From Alkalimarinus coralli (GTDB lineage Bacteria; Pseudomonadota; Gammaproteobacteria; Pseudomonadales; Oleiphilaceae): 64,000 nucleotides of DNA. The first letter of the stretch is position 1, and each line of letters opens with the position of its first letter. Position numbers and translations under genes: made by a program. Positions 37,449 through 45,990 of this stretch are shown here, piece by piece. The notes under the pieces are model-generated. The model was not told the DNA's origin, ran no database searches, and saw only the letters and a program-made list of their open reading frames with translations. The DNA lies in the NCBI RefSeq assembly GCF_023650515.1, contig NZ_CP096016.1:4032001-4096000 (forward strand). The letters run 5' to 3'.

Positions 37449-38486
37449 TCACAAATGAGAGTGATGTTGCTTTCTAAATGTGGAAGGGGATACGCCAAAC
37501 CAGCGTTTAAATGCACGGGTAAAGTTGCTGGGGTCTTGAAAACCCAGTTGATAAGCAATTTCGATGATTGACTGCTGAGACTGGGCGAGATAGTTCTTGG
37601 CAAAATCCTTTCTGACATTTTCCAGTAGACCTCTAAACGAAGACGATTCGTCTTTAAGCTTTCGCTGTAGCTGACGGCTACTGATATTTAATTCCTTGGC
37701 TATCAACTCCTGACTGGGTTCTCCCATGGCCATTAGAGCAATGATTTTCTCTGTGACCTGTTTTACAAGGGACTGGTTCAAGAGGCTGGATAAATAGTTC
37801 TGTACGACTTCGTCGTTTTTAAGCGCAATAGCCAGATTGGCTGTGGGCAGAGGTTGATCAAGATCCTCATTTTTGTAGTAAATTTCATTGCAGCCTGCTT
37901 CAAAATACACATCGCAAGGAAACAATGCCTCGAACTGGCGGTTCTGAACCGGTTTTTTTCTCTCAAGTAGAATCTTTGTGGGTATAGCGCTGTTTGCGGT
38001 AATGTCGTCAGAAAGCCGAACCATTGTGGCAACGAACGCGTCTATTGCTTCTTTGGCATACGCCTTTCCTGGTATTCGAACGTAGCATAAAGCAGATTCG
38101 CTACAGCCATCCTTAATCTTGATATCCAACACGTCACTGACGACCTGATAGTAGCGTTGGGTTCGTTGCCAGGCATCCCGCAACGATGCGCTGACCATTA
38201 ATGAAAAACCCAATGCATGAAAGGTGGTGGGCTGTACAAAGCCGGGAATGCTGAGGCCGAATGCCTCATCTCCTGTTGCCTCTACCGCTAGCGTCCAGAG
38301 CCGGCTCATCTTTGATACCGGTATACGCCCTTCAGGGTTATTGAGTAGCTCAGGGGAAATATCTGCAAGGGCTAGCAATTTGACACTGTCGACCTCTCTG
38401 GCATCAATTGCGTTGCACACCACTTTAGCCCATGAGGCGATAGTTGATGGCTGTTCTTGCGTGATGGCGGTGGTGTTGTTAATCAT
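37449..38486 (-). CDS. AraC family transcriptional regulator
   Basis: A 345-aa regulator with an N-terminal ligand domain of the Arabinose_bd type (about 20-205, GFVQPTTFHALGFSLMVSASLRDAW) and a C-terminal AraC DNA-binding domain with two helix-turn-helices (IAKELNISSRQLQRKLKDE and IIEIAYQLGFQDPSNFTRAF). This architecture occurs in OruR/ArgR-type and lipid- or alkane-related regulators. It is divergent from the alkylsulfatase gene over a 161-base gap, so that gene is the natural candidate target. Confidence 0.88.
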   Translation of the reverse strand: MINNTTAITQEQPSTIASWAKVVCNAIDAREVDSVKLLALADISPELLNNPEGRIPVSKMSRLWTLAVEATGDEAFGLSIPGFVQPTTFHALGFSLMVSASLRDAWQRTQRYYQVVSDVLDIKIKDGCSESALCYVRIPGKAYAKEAIDAFVATMVRLSDDITANSAIPTKILLERKKPVQNRQFEALFPCDVYFEAGCNEIYYKNEDLDQPLPTANLAIALKNDEVVQNYLSSLLNQSLVKQVTEKIIALMAMGEPSQELIAKELNISSRQLQRKLKDESSSFRGLLENVRKDFAKNYLAQSQQSIIEIAYQLGFQDPSNFTRAFKRWFGVSPSTFRKQHHSHL

Positions 38487-38647
38487 GGGTCAGCTATTTG
38501 TCGATCGTTTTTTACAGACGGTTATGTACGGACAACGGTATGTCGCTTTATGACCAGAAAGCCGTTATTTCGTGTGGCAGTATTTGGCTCAGATTCAAAC
38601 GAATAACTTAGCTGAAAAGTTCAAATACTGATAATTAGAGACCGCTT

Positions 38648-40672
38648 ATGTACCGATATTATTATGTTTTGCTCGTGGTAATGAGCCTCACTGGGTGTGA
38701 TAGTGTGACTAAAAGGGAGGAAGGTAGCAATATCCAAGGCCATACAACCCCCACTTCGGTGACGACTCGTGCTAATCACGCAGTGTTAAGCCAGCGCCCT
38801 TTTAGCAACCGGTCTGATTTTGAAGATGCGAGTCGAGGTTTGATTGCCCAAGACAATGATTTAAGGACGAAAGACTCGGAAGGCAATATCGTATGGGATA
38901 TGTCGGCTTATAATTTTATTGATTATAAGGGGGCTGATGGTGGCGCACCGGACAGTGTGAACCCCAGCTTATGGCGGCAGGCATCGCTCAATAATATTCA
39001 TGGCTTATTTCAAGTGAGTGAAGGTATATACCAGCTACGAGGTTATGATCTTGCCAATATGACGATCATTGAGGGCGATACAGGCTGGATAATTGTTGAC
39101 CCCCTCACAGCCAAAGAAACAGCCGATAAAGCACTAAAGTTCGCACAAAAACACCTTGGCATTAAGCCTGTTAAGGCCATTATTTATACCCATAGCCATA
39201 TCGATCACTTTGGTGGCATAGAAGGGATAGTGCATAACTTGAGTGAAACAGAGCAGAAACAGCTGCGCATTGTTGCCCCTGCGGGCTTTATGGAAGAAGC
39301 GACCAGTGAAAACATTGTTGCAGGTATTGCCATGGGGCGGCGTGCTTCGTATATGTACGGCCGTGAGTTAGCCCGAAATACGCGGGGCCATATTGGAACA
39401 GGGCTGGGCAAGGGGCCTGCCTTTGGTCGTTTTGCGCTGCTTGCTCCTACTGAAACGGTGTTTGAAACCGGTACTAAGCTGAATATCGACGGTGTTCCAT
39501 TTGAGTTTCAGTATGTTCCGGGCTCTGAAGCACCGGCTGAGATGACGTTCTATCTGCCCGAACATAAAGCGTTTTGTGGTGCTGAGTTACTCTCTCGCAA
39601 TATGCACAATCTGTATACCTTAAGGGGCGCTAAAGTTCGTTATGCTAACCTTTGGAGTGACTATATTATTCAGTCCAGAGAAATGTTTGCAGAAAGCGAA
39701 GTGTATTTTGCAAGCCATCACTGGCCTATGTGGGGCAAAGACAATATACGCGACTTTTTGACCCAGCAAAGCGACACATATAAATATATACATGACCAAA
39801 GTGTGCGATTGTTCAACCAGGGATATACGCCAAACGAAGTGGCTGAAGCGATTCGCCTGCCTGCGAGCCTGAATACCGCATTCCATAATCAGGGCTATTA
39901 CGGAACCGTTAAACATAATGCAAAAGCGGTGTATCAGGCTTACTTGGGCTGGTATACCGGAAACCCAGCCCAGCTAGACCCGCTGCCAGAAGCCCAAGCG
40001 GCAACCCGTTATATGGACATGATGGGTGGGGTCGATACGGTAGTAACAAAAGCACAGGCGGCGTTTGATGAAGCGGGGGGCGCGTCTGTTGAAGAGGGAA
40101 CCAAAACCTATCGATGGATAGCGGAGTTACTTAACCATGCAGTGTTTGCTGACCCTGATAATGTGGCGGCAAAACAGTTATTGGCTAACGTTTATGATCA
40201 GCTGGGATATCAGGCTGAGTCAGCCCCCTGGCGAGATGTGTATCTTTCGGCGGCTAACGAATTGCGGCATGGCGCGCCTGAAAAAGGTATAGACGTCGCG
40301 GTAATGGAAGGGGTGTTGACAAAAACACCGGTAGTCAACTTCTTTGACTCGATGGCGGTTAGCCTGAACGGGCCTAAGGCTGAAGGAAAGCAACTTTCAG
40401 TCAAGATAGCGTTTACCGATTTAAATGAAAGCCACTTGTTATGGATTAACAATGCTGTGCTCAGGCACAAGAAAGTGGCCGCGGACACACCGGCTGATGC
40501 GACACTTAAGCTCACCCAGCCTTTATTAGTCGATATTATTATCGGTAAAGCGGGGTTAAAATCGTTATTGTTTGATGATGACCTATCGCTGGAAGGAAGC
40601 CGGTTGGACTTGATTGAGTTCTTTGGCTTGCTGGATCGTCCTGATGGGGCATTTAATATCGTAACCCCCTAG
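38648..40672 (+). CDS. Linear primary alkylsulfatase, SdsA1-like lipoprotein
   Basis: A 674-aa class III alkylsulfatase related to SdsA1 and BDS1, which hydrolyse alkyl sulfates such as SDS to alcohol and sulfate. Order: lipobox (SLTGC, residues 13-17), metallo-beta-lactamase domain with the dinuclear zinc motif THSHIDHFGG near residue 180 and further ligands in FCGAELLS and ASHHWPMWG, an alkylsulfatase dimerisation domain, and a C-terminal SCP2-like domain (about 545-670). The lipobox means it is likely tethered in the periplasm or outer membrane, whereas SdsA1 is secreted. Regulation by the divergent AraC gene is inferred. Confidence 0.9.
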   Translation: MYRYYYVLLVVMSLTGCDSVTKREEGSNIQGHTTPTSVTTRANHAVLSQRPFSNRSDFEDASRGLIAQDNDLRTKDSEGNIVWDMSAYNFIDYKGADGGAPDSVNPSLWRQASLNNIHGLFQVSEGIYQLRGYDLANMTIIEGDTGWIIVDPLTAKETADKALKFAQKHLGIKPVKAIIYTHSHIDHFGGIEGIVHNLSETEQKQLRIVAPAGFMEEATSENIVAGIAMGRRASYMYGRELARNTRGHIGTGLGKGPAFGRFALLAPTETVFETGTKLNIDGVPFEFQYVPGSEAPAEMTFYLPEHKAFCGAELLSRNMHNLYTLRGAKVRYANLWSDYIIQSREMFAESEVYFASHHWPMWGKDNIRDFLTQQSDTYKYIHDQSVRLFNQGYTPNEVAEAIRLPASLNTAFHNQGYYGTVKHNAKAVYQAYLGWYTGNPAQLDPLPEAQAATRYMDMMGGVDTVVTKAQAAFDEAGGASVEEGTKTYRWIAELLNHAVFADPDNVAAKQLLANVYDQLGYQAESAPWRDVYLSAANELRHGAPEKGIDVAVMEGVLTKTPVVNFFDSMAVSLNGPKAEGKQLSVKIAFTDLNESHLLWINNAVLRHKKVAADTPADATLKLTQPLLVDIIIGKAGLKSLLFDDDLSLEGSRLDLIEFFGLLDRPDGAFNIVTP

Positions 40673-40700
40673 TAACTGAAACTGCTTAATTATACTTTTT

Positions 40701-40728
40701 GTCACTCCTGCGCCTTAGCGGGAGTGAC
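40701..40728. terminator. Hairpin between convergent genes
   Basis: GTCACTCCTGC and GCGGGAGTGAC pair over 10-11 bases around a short loop. It lies between the stops of the alkylsulfatase and HD-GYP genes and probably ends transcription of both, although the flanking T-tract is on the wrong side for a classical terminator. Confidence 0.45.
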
Positions 40729-40758
40729 CGTTGTTTCTGGATGGAAACTAGTGAGTCA

Positions 40759-41964
40759 TTATAAAAAGTCCTTAACCGGGATTTGATAATCAGCCGGGTC
40801 AACTGCTTTTACGATCCGGTCTTGTACCTTTGGTTGAGCAAGGTTCAAGACTTCAGTTTTTATATAAGACCTGAATTTGGTGTGATACATCACTCGCAAA
40901 GTGGGTAAGCGCTGGTCGAATTCATTGGACTCAATGACTGCCCCGAGGCGCCCGCTCTCCAGCAAAACCAGAGAGCCCACCGGATAAATACCAATACAGC
41001 GAATAAAGTGGTTAACCAGCGCTCTATCCAAATGACTATCGCTCCACTCCAGCAGTTTTTTTATCCCCATGTTGGGGGTCATCCCTTTGTGGTAGCAACG
41101 GTCTGCGGTAATGGCATCGTAAACATCAACAATGGCGACCATTTTTCCATGCTGGGAGATTTCATTGCCTTTTAAGCCATCAGGATAGCCTGACCCATCA
41201 ATACGTTCATGGTGCTGAGCCATCGTTGTCAGGGACAGCTCTGATACCCCCTCCATTCCCTTTAACATATCGCGGCCATAAACAACGTGATGTTTCATTT
41301 CGGTGAACTCGCTGTCGGTCAAGCGGCCCGGTTTATGGAGGATCTCGTCAGGAACCATCACCTTGCCAATATCATGCAGCAGCGCCCCAACCATGGTTTG
41401 GTGCATGGTCTCTTTATCCATGCTCATTGAACGGCAGTAGACAGACATCAATACGCTGAGGTTAACCGAGTGCTCCATCAGGTAAGAGTCTTTATTTCTA
41501 ATGCAGCCCAGGCATGTCAACGCATGATGGTTGCGAAAAATCGAGCCGAGCATGTTGTCAGCCAGCTCATCGATTGAGCTGATATCTATTGCCTGGCCCA
41601 GTTTTACGTTATCCATTACGTTGTTGACCAGGCCAATGGCTTCGTTGTGGATTTTAGATGCCGTCACCATCTCGTCGGCCAGCGCAATGGTAGGCTTGTT
41701 ATGAGGCTTAAGTTCCCCGGCTTTATCGAGCTTGCGCTGGTTGTCCTTTTCTATTTCATCTATCGGGATCGCATCCTGATGGTCTGTTCCTTTTTCGGTA
41801 TCGATATAAAGCTCAGTAATACCCAGCTTACTGATTTTGTCGATGACCTCCTCGCTACGAATAAACCCCTTTCTTTTGAAGTTATTGTGGGGAATCCAGT
41901 CATTATTCATATCAGTGATATACATGCCGACCTGGAGGTTCTTTATAGAAATGCGCTTTTTCAT
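40759..41964 (-). CDS. HD-GYP domain cyclic di-GMP phosphodiesterase
   Basis: A 401-aa cytoplasmic protein with an N-terminal DUF3391 domain (about 1-130, ISIKNLQVGMYITDMN...ITELYIDTEKG) and an HD-GYP domain with intact motifs: LLHDIGKVMVPDEIL, HHVVYGRDML, HHERIDGSGYPDGLKG and IVDVYDAITADR. All metal-ligand His/Asp and the GYP triad are present, so hydrolysis of cyclic di-GMP to GMP is expected. It is a single gene convergent with the alkylsulfatase. Confidence 0.92.
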   Translation of the reverse strand: MKKRISIKNLQVGMYITDMNNDWIPHNNFKRKGFIRSEEVIDKISKLGITELYIDTEKGTDHQDAIPIDEIEKDNQRKLDKAGELKPHNKPTIALADEMVTASKIHNEAIGLVNNVMDNVKLGQAIDISSIDELADNMLGSIFRNHHALTCLGCIRNKDSYLMEHSVNLSVLMSVYCRSMSMDKETMHQTMVGALLHDIGKVMVPDEILHKPGRLTDSEFTEMKHHVVYGRDMLKGMEGVSELSLTTMAQHHERIDGSGYPDGLKGNEISQHGKMVAIVDVYDAITADRCYHKGMTPNMGIKKLLEWSDSHLDRALVNHFIRCIGIYPVGSLVLLESGRLGAVIESNEFDQRLPTLRVMYHTKFRSYIKTEVLNLAQPKVQDRIVKAVDPADYQIPVKDFL

Positions 41965-42255
41965 GAACGTTAGTACTGGGCTTCTCTGAAAGTTTGGGTG
42001 GTGGGCCTGATAAAAGTATAGTTAGAATCCCAAAAAAGAGAGTGGAAAATAGTGACCAAGGTCATTACCGGTATCGAATATTAGGTTGCAACCTAATGAT
42101 TAAACATTCAAACCCTGATATTCTGAAACTCATGTACATGCTTAATTAGGTTGCCGGGTTTGCAATTTCGCCCTGCGGCGGTTGTATTCCGATGACTGTT
42201 GGACTGTTGGACTGTTGCTTAACGGTGCCTATGCCGCCAGGGAGGTAAGCTCAAC
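41965..42255. promoter_or_regulatory. Leader of the esterase gene with an 18-bp palindrome and 8-bp tandem repeats
   Basis: The 291-base gap between divergent genes holds a perfect 18-base palindrome at 42080-42097 (ATTAGGTTG joined to CAACCTAAT) and a matching half site ATTAGGTTG at 42145-42153, a typical layout for a dimeric MarR- or TetR-type operator. CATGTACATG at 42131-42140 is a second palindrome. Three exact tandem copies of GACTGTTG lie at 42194-42217. GGGAGG at 42239-42244 is the ribosome binding site for the downstream GTG. The regulator is not identifiable. Confidence 0.6.
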
Positions 42256-43575
42256 GTGTGTTTAGAACTTGTGAGAAAAGATCCGATGAAAAAAGTGCTA
42301 AAAAAAGTACTCAACACCATAGATGTTCCAAGCGATCTGGATTCTGTCATATCTATTGATCATAACAGTGAAGTGCCCCCAGAGTCGGTAGATATCAGTG
42401 AAAAAGGTGCTGAAGAAATATGGCAGTCTGTCCTGAATCTTTATAAAACAGGTACACAGCCAGCCATTGAGTTGTGTCTAAGGCGTAAAGGAAAGGTTGT
42501 TTTTAACCGGTCAGTTGGGCATGTTCGCGGCAATGGCCCGCTGGATACCGAGTACACGCCTAAAACCGTCGCAACACCGGATACGCCGATCTGTCTTTTT
42601 TCTGCCTCAAAAGCAGTCACCGCATTGCTGGTTCATATGCTGGCAGAAGACGGCAGCATAAATCTGCTTGACCCCGTGAGCTACTATAACCCTGAGTTTG
42701 CTCAGAACGGCAAAAAGAATATTACCATTCACCAGATACTTTCTCACCGTGGCGGCATTCCCGGTATTCCACCCAATACGCCGATTGATGTGTTGTGGAA
42801 TAACGACGAGATCTGGCGACTGCTCTGCCAAGCAAAACCCATATCGGTTGATGGTGACCACCTGGCGTACCATGCGATTACCGGTGGTTATGTGTTGGAG
42901 CGAGTGATTCAAACCGTTACAGGCAAATCAATACAAGAATTTTTGGATGAAAAAATCCGTCAACCGATGGGGATGAAGTATTTCACCTATGGTGTTGAAG
43001 AAAAGACCCTGCCTGTTCTGGCTGAAAACTACATGACAGGGCCAAAACTGGGGTTCCCGGTTTCCTGGGTTGTTAAGCGCGCGTTGGGGGGGGATGTTGA
43101 TACTATCGGGCAGGTGATAAACGACCCTCGTTTTCAAGAGGCCGTTATCCCGGCCGGTAACCTGGCGTCAACGGCTGAAGAAATTTCCCGTTTTTTCCAG
43201 ATGATGAGAAATGGCGGCGAGTGGGAAGGAAAACGTATTTGTGACCCGTTAACGATTAAGCGCTCTATTCAGGAGTATGGCTCGTTACAGATAGATAGAA
43301 CCATGATGATGCCCATGCGCTATAGTGCTGGCATGATGCTGGGTGGTAATCCGGTGGGCATTTGGGGGCCGATGAGTGGCTCTGCCTATGGACATATTGG
43401 GCTGATCAATAAAATGTGCTGGGTTGATGAGGCAAGAGATATCTCCTGCTCACTACTCACAACGGGCATCTCGTTTGTTGGCCACCATATTCCGAGTTTG
43501 GTAATGTTTGTTAATGCGGTTGCCAAGAACTGTGGTCGTATCACTCAGGATGAGAAAGCGGGCGTATTTGCTTAG
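42256..43575 (+). CDS. Serine hydrolase of the beta-lactamase/class VIII esterase family
   Basis: A 439-aa protein with the penicillin-binding-protein fold of class VIII esterases and LACTB-like enzymes. The S-x-x-K nucleophile is in CLFSASKAVTALLVHML near residue 118, the catalytic Tyr in YHAITGGYVLERVI near residue 215. In place of the third motif I see YGHIGLINKMCWVD. There is no signal peptide, so it is probably cytoplasmic and an esterase or lipase rather than a beta-lactamase. The GTG start has GGGAGG 10 bases upstream; ATG 42286 is the alternative. The upstream palindrome suggests repressor control. Confidence 0.82.
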   Translation: MCLELVRKDPMKKVLKKVLNTIDVPSDLDSVISIDHNSEVPPESVDISEKGAEEIWQSVLNLYKTGTQPAIELCLRRKGKVVFNRSVGHVRGNGPLDTEYTPKTVATPDTPICLFSASKAVTALLVHMLAEDGSINLLDPVSYYNPEFAQNGKKNITIHQILSHRGGIPGIPPNTPIDVLWNNDEIWRLLCQAKPISVDGDHLAYHAITGGYVLERVIQTVTGKSIQEFLDEKIRQPMGMKYFTYGVEEKTLPVLAENYMTGPKLGFPVSWVVKRALGGDVDTIGQVINDPRFQEAVIPAGNLASTAEEISRFFQMMRNGGEWEGKRICDPLTIKRSIQEYGSLQIDRTMMMPMRYSAGMMLGGNPVGIWGPMSGSAYGHIGLINKMCWVDEARDISCSLLTTGISFVGHHIPSLVMFVNAVAKNCGRITQDEKAGVFA

Positions 43576-43642
43576 CTGAGCTACTACGAACGTAATGTGG
43601 CTAATAGGCGTTGCCTGTTAGCCGCACAAATCTATTTCTCTA

Positions 43643-43987
43643 CTAAGAGCCCTTTGTTTGATCTTCAAGAATACTGATCACGTTAGACATGACCTCTTTG
43701 ATGTCTATGAGTGTTTGGGTTCGCTGTATAACGTCTTCTTTCTTTTCGTCCAGCCGCTCAATTTTGGGTACTACTCGTCGAATGCCTTCGGTAATGATTT
43801 CGTAAGGGTAATGGTGATCCTGAATACTGAGTTTGTTGAGTTCAGACATCTCCAGCGAGAAAATACTGATAATATCGTACAACAAGTCTTTTGATTCTAG
43901 TGTTGCAGCCTCCCAGTACGCATCATCCAATAATTCGATGAACGACATAAACTCCTGAATAGTACTGGCAATGGTTACTTGTTTCAT
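43643..43987 (-). CDS. Small helical protein of unknown function
   Basis: I do not recognise this 114-aa acidic, all-helical protein. It has no membrane segment or signal. The central part (LLYDIISIFSLEMSELNKLSIQDHHYPYEIITEGIRRV) looks like a helical bundle and residues 75-112 could form a coiled coil. It ends near the esterase gene and starts just before the REP/IS1182 insertion. Confidence 0.6.
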   Translation of the reverse strand: MKQVTIASTIQEFMSFIELLDDAYWEAATLESKDLLYDIISIFSLEMSELNKLSIQDHHYPYEIITEGIRRVVPKIERLDEKKEDVIQRTQTLIDIKEVMSNVISILEDQTKGS

Positions 43988-44032
43988 TGGCTTTTTTCCT
44001 GATCTTTAAGCATAAAAGATTAAAAATTACCG

Positions 44033-44052
44033 GTAGCCTTGATGAAGCGAAG
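44033..44052 (+). repeat. Left half of a GTAG REP interrupted by IS1182, with target duplication CGAAG
   Basis: GTAGCCTTGATGAAGCGAAG is the first half of the REP-like palindrome, ending in CGAAG (44048-44052). The other half resumes at 45758 with CGAAGCGGAATCA. The duplicated CGAAG is the probable 5-bp target duplication. Confidence 0.7.
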
Positions 44053-45757
44053 AGGCTGTGAAAGTATCCATAGGCTCCCCGCTGTATAATATCGTCGCCT
44101 AACGACTTCGAAGATATAAGAAAATGGGAAGACAATACAAGAAAACACACTCCCGCGATCAAGGGGATTTGTTTCCGAGCCATATGGATGACTACGTGCA
44201 TGAGAGGCATCCCATCAGAGCCCTTGATGCCTATGTTGAATGTTTAGACTTAGGAAAGCTCGGCTATCAACATACCTTAGAAAACAAGGTTAATAGCGGG
44301 CAGCCTGCCTACCCTCCCGGTGCGTTACTCAAGCTTTACCTCTACGGATATCTAAACCGCATTAAGTCGAGTCGTCGGTTGGAACAAGAGTGCCACCGTA
44401 ATATAGAGGTGATGTGGTTAGTTCAAGGGCTTAAGCCAAGCTATAAGACGATCGCTAATTTTCGCAGCCAAAACCGGCGTGCGATTCGGGAGACTCATAA
44501 AGAGTTTATTTTATTCTGCAAGAAACTTTCGTTGTTTGGAGGCCAGTGCATTGCTATTGACGGCAGTTTCTTTAAAGGAAGCGCGAGCCGCAAGAGCTTT
44601 ACGACCACCACAGGTCTCAAGAAGAAGCTCAAAAAGCTAGAGGCGCATATCGAGCAATGGCAGAACGAGCTAGATCAGCAAGATGCGCAGGAAAAGGAAG
44701 AAGAAAACAAGCCCAGTGATATTGAACTGGAAAAAGTGCTTCAGCAACTCGAAGACTGGAAAAAAGAAAAACAAGATAAAGAGAGCGAATTAAAAAGGTT
44801 AGAAAAATCTAAAAAAACACAAGAGAGCAGTACAGACAAAGATGCCCGTTTACTGAACAAAGGAACTCAAAAGGTATCCGGCTACAGCGTACAGATAGCA
44901 GTAGATAACAAGCATCACTTGATCGTTTGCGAAGAAGTCACAACGGAGCCAAACGACCTTAAACAATTGCACCCAATGTCGCTAAAAGCAAAGAAAATAC
45001 TGAATTCAGATGAGTTAGAAGTGCTTGCTGATGCGGGCTATTACAGCGGGGCGCATATTGCTAAGTGTGTAAAAGATAAGATAACACCTTATGTTCCCAA
45101 GCCTAAAACGGGGGGTAAAGGGAAAAAGGGAAGGTACACAAAAGACCAGTTCATATATGATGCGAGGAAAAATCATTATGTGTGCCCTGCAGGAGAGTCA
45201 TTAAACCAACGAGGGTCGCCCCGCACACAGAACGGACAAGTATTTCATCGCTTCAGTGCATCAGAAACAGTCTGTAAAAGCTGCCCCCAAAAAGCAAGCT
45301 GTCTTGGGGAGAAAATACCTTGCCGAGTCGTGTGGCGAAGTGAGAATGCAGACCTGCTCACAGCTCATCAAGAACGAATGAAGGTAAGCAAAGGAAAAAT
45401 GCGCGAGCGAAGTACACTCGTTGAGCACCCATTTGGCACGATGAAATCTAGAGCAGGTTGGAGCCACTTCCTGCTAAGAGGCCAAGAGAAGGTAGCGGCT
45501 GAGTTTAGTTTAATGGCGTTATGTTATAATCTCACACGTGCACTTAATGTGTTGGGGTTCGACAGGCTCCTTGAGGAGATAAAAAATAAAGCTCTGTTTC
45601 GCCTTAATAGAAGGAGCCCAGAGCTATATTTAAAGGCCTATAAGTATTACCTGTTTCTACAGACAATAATTATAAAGGCCGTTGTAATGACGCCAGATTC
45701 GCTTCGAGTTCGTTTTGAAGTCAAAGAATCTCTTGCTTGTTAATACTTTCACAGCCT
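44053..45757 (+). mobile_element. IS1182-family insertion sequence, copy 1 (1705 bp)
   Basis: Terminal inverted repeats AGGCTGTGAAAGTAT (left) and its complement (right) bound one transposase gene whose stop codon runs into the right repeat. Direct flanks CGAAG on both sides. An identical copy lies in the opposite orientation at 59424-61128, so transposition is recent or the copies are being homogenised. Confidence 0.88.
44124..45743 (+). CDS. IS1182-family transposase
   Basis: A 539-aa DDE transposase. An N-terminal DUF772-type domain (YPPGALLKLYLYGYLNRIKSS) is followed by the catalytic RNase H fold: first Asp in CIAIDGSFFKG, second in VLADAGYYSGA, Glu in STLVEHPFGTMK. Between the first two Asp is a long charged coiled-coil insert (about residues 170-245). 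A four-Cys cluster (CKSCPQKASC with an upstream CPAG) probably binds zinc. The gene is intact and full length, identical to the minus-strand copy at 59438-61057. Confidence 0.92.
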   Translation: MGRQYKKTHSRDQGDLFPSHMDDYVHERHPIRALDAYVECLDLGKLGYQHTLENKVNSGQPAYPPGALLKLYLYGYLNRIKSSRRLEQECHRNIEVMWLVQGLKPSYKTIANFRSQNRRAIRETHKEFILFCKKLSLFGGQCIAIDGSFFKGSASRKSFTTTTGLKKKLKKLEAHIEQWQNELDQQDAQEKEEENKPSDIELEKVLQQLEDWKKEKQDKESELKRLEKSKKTQESSTDKDARLLNKGTQKVSGYSVQIAVDNKHHLIVCEEVTTEPNDLKQLHPMSLKAKKILNSDELEVLADAGYYSGAHIAKCVKDKITPYVPKPKTGGKGKKGRYTKDQFIYDARKNHYVCPAGESLNQRGSPRTQNGQVFHRFSASETVCKSCPQKASCLGEKIPCRVVWRSENADLLTAHQERMKVSKGKMRERSTLVEHPFGTMKSRAGWSHFLLRGQEKVAAEFSLMALCYNLTRALNVLGFDRLLEEIKNKALFRLNRRSPELYLKAYKYYLFLQTIIIKAVVMTPDSLRVRFEVKESLAC

Positions 45758-45990
45758 CGAAGCGGAATCAGGGGATGTTGGCCCTCAGTGGCAAATCTTG
45801 ATTCCAGCCGCGCCTATTTGTATCCAGCAGGCTGTGGGTACTGTTAGAGATTGAACAGCGAGTAAAGACTCATTTCTCTAAAGCATAGCAGGTTCAAGCA
45901 ACTTTCGTAGCCTTGATGAAGTAGACCAGAATCAAGGGAGTTCAGTAACAACCCTTGATTCCTGTCGTGCTTACTTGCATGCGGTTGCGT
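45758..45990. repeat. Cluster of REP-like palindromes after IS1182
   Basis: This gene-free gap starts with the second half of the interrupted REP (CGAAGCGGAATCAGG, 45758-45772). It then holds CTTGATTCCAGCCGCGCC near 45797 (inverted orientation), an intact REP at 45907-45938 (GTAGCCTTGATGAAG, then GAATCAAGGG) and an inverted copy CCCTTGATTCCTGTCG near 45953. The last two form an inverted pair of the BIME type. The pair also lies downstream of a minus-strand lipoprotein gene and may act as its terminator. Confidence 0.65.

Noticed and set aside
37406-37618. N-terminal extension of the DUF3592-like frame into the AraC gene
   Set aside because: The extension overlaps the end of the AraC gene, has no homology pattern, and a good ribosome site marks ATG 37405.
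42256-43575. Beta-lactamase resistance gene
   Set aside because: The S-x-x-K and Tyr motifs fit class VIII esterases, there is no signal peptide, and the third beta-lactamase motif is absent.
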